A stretch of 33,767 bases of DNA from Xanthobacteraceae bacterium (lineage in GTDB: Bacteria > Pseudomonadota > Alphaproteobacteria > Rhizobiales > Xanthobacteraceae): positions 1 through 33,767 of the forward strand of contig JASHRW010000156.1 in NCBI GenBank assembly GCA_030037065.1, given 5' to 3'. Positions 33,401 through 33,767 of this stretch are shown here, piece by piece. The notes beneath the pieces were generated by a model, which saw nothing but the letters and a program-made list of their open reading frames with translations, had not been told where the DNA came from and did not search any database. The stretch's first letter is position 1; each line of letters starts with the position of its first letter. The translations under genes were made by a program, and so were the position numbers.

Positions 33401-33767
33401 CCGGAAACACCGCCGATAACCTAGCAACAGCCCGGCTGGATATTCAATTCCGAACACGCTGATACTTGGCGCGATCCTGCCAAGGCCAAGCTGGGCCCCT
33501 TGAAAGCCCTTTTGGCTCCCGTTTTTTGGAAACAGGGAGATTTTCCACGGGAAACAGGGGCTGCTGGGAACTGAAGGTGGGCTATTGGCGAGGGAAATGA
33601 GAGCCTTAACCGCTTATCGCGAAAACAAAATAACAGGCGAGAAACACGGAAAAACAGGCACGCGGTTTCGGCTGTCAAATTGCATTCCATTTCACACGGC
33701 AGATTTTTAAGTGGCTTTGCCGGGGAAGCGCGGCGTTCCTGGTCTCGTCTTTTTGCAGCGGTTTTTG
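33401..33767. repeat. Gene-free end of window with short GGAAACAGGG repeats
   Basis: GGAAACAGGG occurs at 33528-33537 and again at 33550-33559, 22 bases apart, with a looser copy GGAAAAACAGG at 33648-33658. The stretch from about 33520 is A-rich compared with the rest. Similar A-rich, AACAGGG-bearing DNA is something I associate with scattered non-coding repeats in Bradyrhizobium-type genomes, but I cannot name the element. No convincing gene is seen. Confidence 0.35.

Overview
The window looks like chromosome from a GC-rich alphaproteobacterium, most likely a soil member of the Hyphomicrobiales (Bradyrhizobium or a close relative). This is inferred from the fused urt-ure gene order, protein wording typical of that group, Tat-type binding proteins, curlin-type small proteins and small rhizobial hypothetical proteins. 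No rRNA, tRNA or CRISPR array was seen.

Layout. (1) 138-11005, plus strand: one long nitrogen operon, urtABCDE (high-affinity urea ABC importer) followed by ureDABCEFG (nickel urease and its maturation proteins). It is preceded by a well-formed sigma-54 (-24/-12) promoter, and a strong stem-loop separates urtA from urtB. (2) 11146-11290: a scar of an IS91-type transposase. (3) 11295-17565, minus strand: an N-carbamoylsarcosine-amidase-like cysteine hydrolase, a PuuE/polysaccharide-deacetylase-like hydrolase, and a complete ribose/simple-sugar-type ABC importer. (4) 17992-18813: a solitary, A/T-richer glycosyltransferase-like gene. (5) 18949-21619, minus strand: MaoC-like hydratase, acyl-CoA synthetase and a RidA-family protein. 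(6) 22158-23128, minus strand: three small secreted proteins in a row, two built of curlin repeats. (7) 23409-23964: an orphan Phd/YefM-type antitoxin and a DUF1330 protein. (8) 24393-24912: a frameshifted IS91-family transposase remnant. (9) 25025-27947, minus strand: a complete tripartite TRAP transporter. (10) 28438-33367: a small lipoprotein, a ten-TPR sulfotransferase, a small Gly/His-rich secreted protein and a second sulfotransferase-like protein with a surface-polysaccharide-type C-terminal tail.

How the genes may work together. Urea enters through UrtABCDE and is split by urease to ammonia and CO2; the sigma-54 promoter implies nitrogen control. Next door, the two amide hydrolases beside an ABC importer suggest a second nitrogen-scavenging route: a cyclic ureide opened by the PuuE-like enzyme to an N-carbamoyl compound, then de-carbamoylated. 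That pairing, the curlin-type mini-operon and the TPR-sulfotransferase are the parts least explained by standard systems. All functional statements come from reading the sequence; no database search was run.
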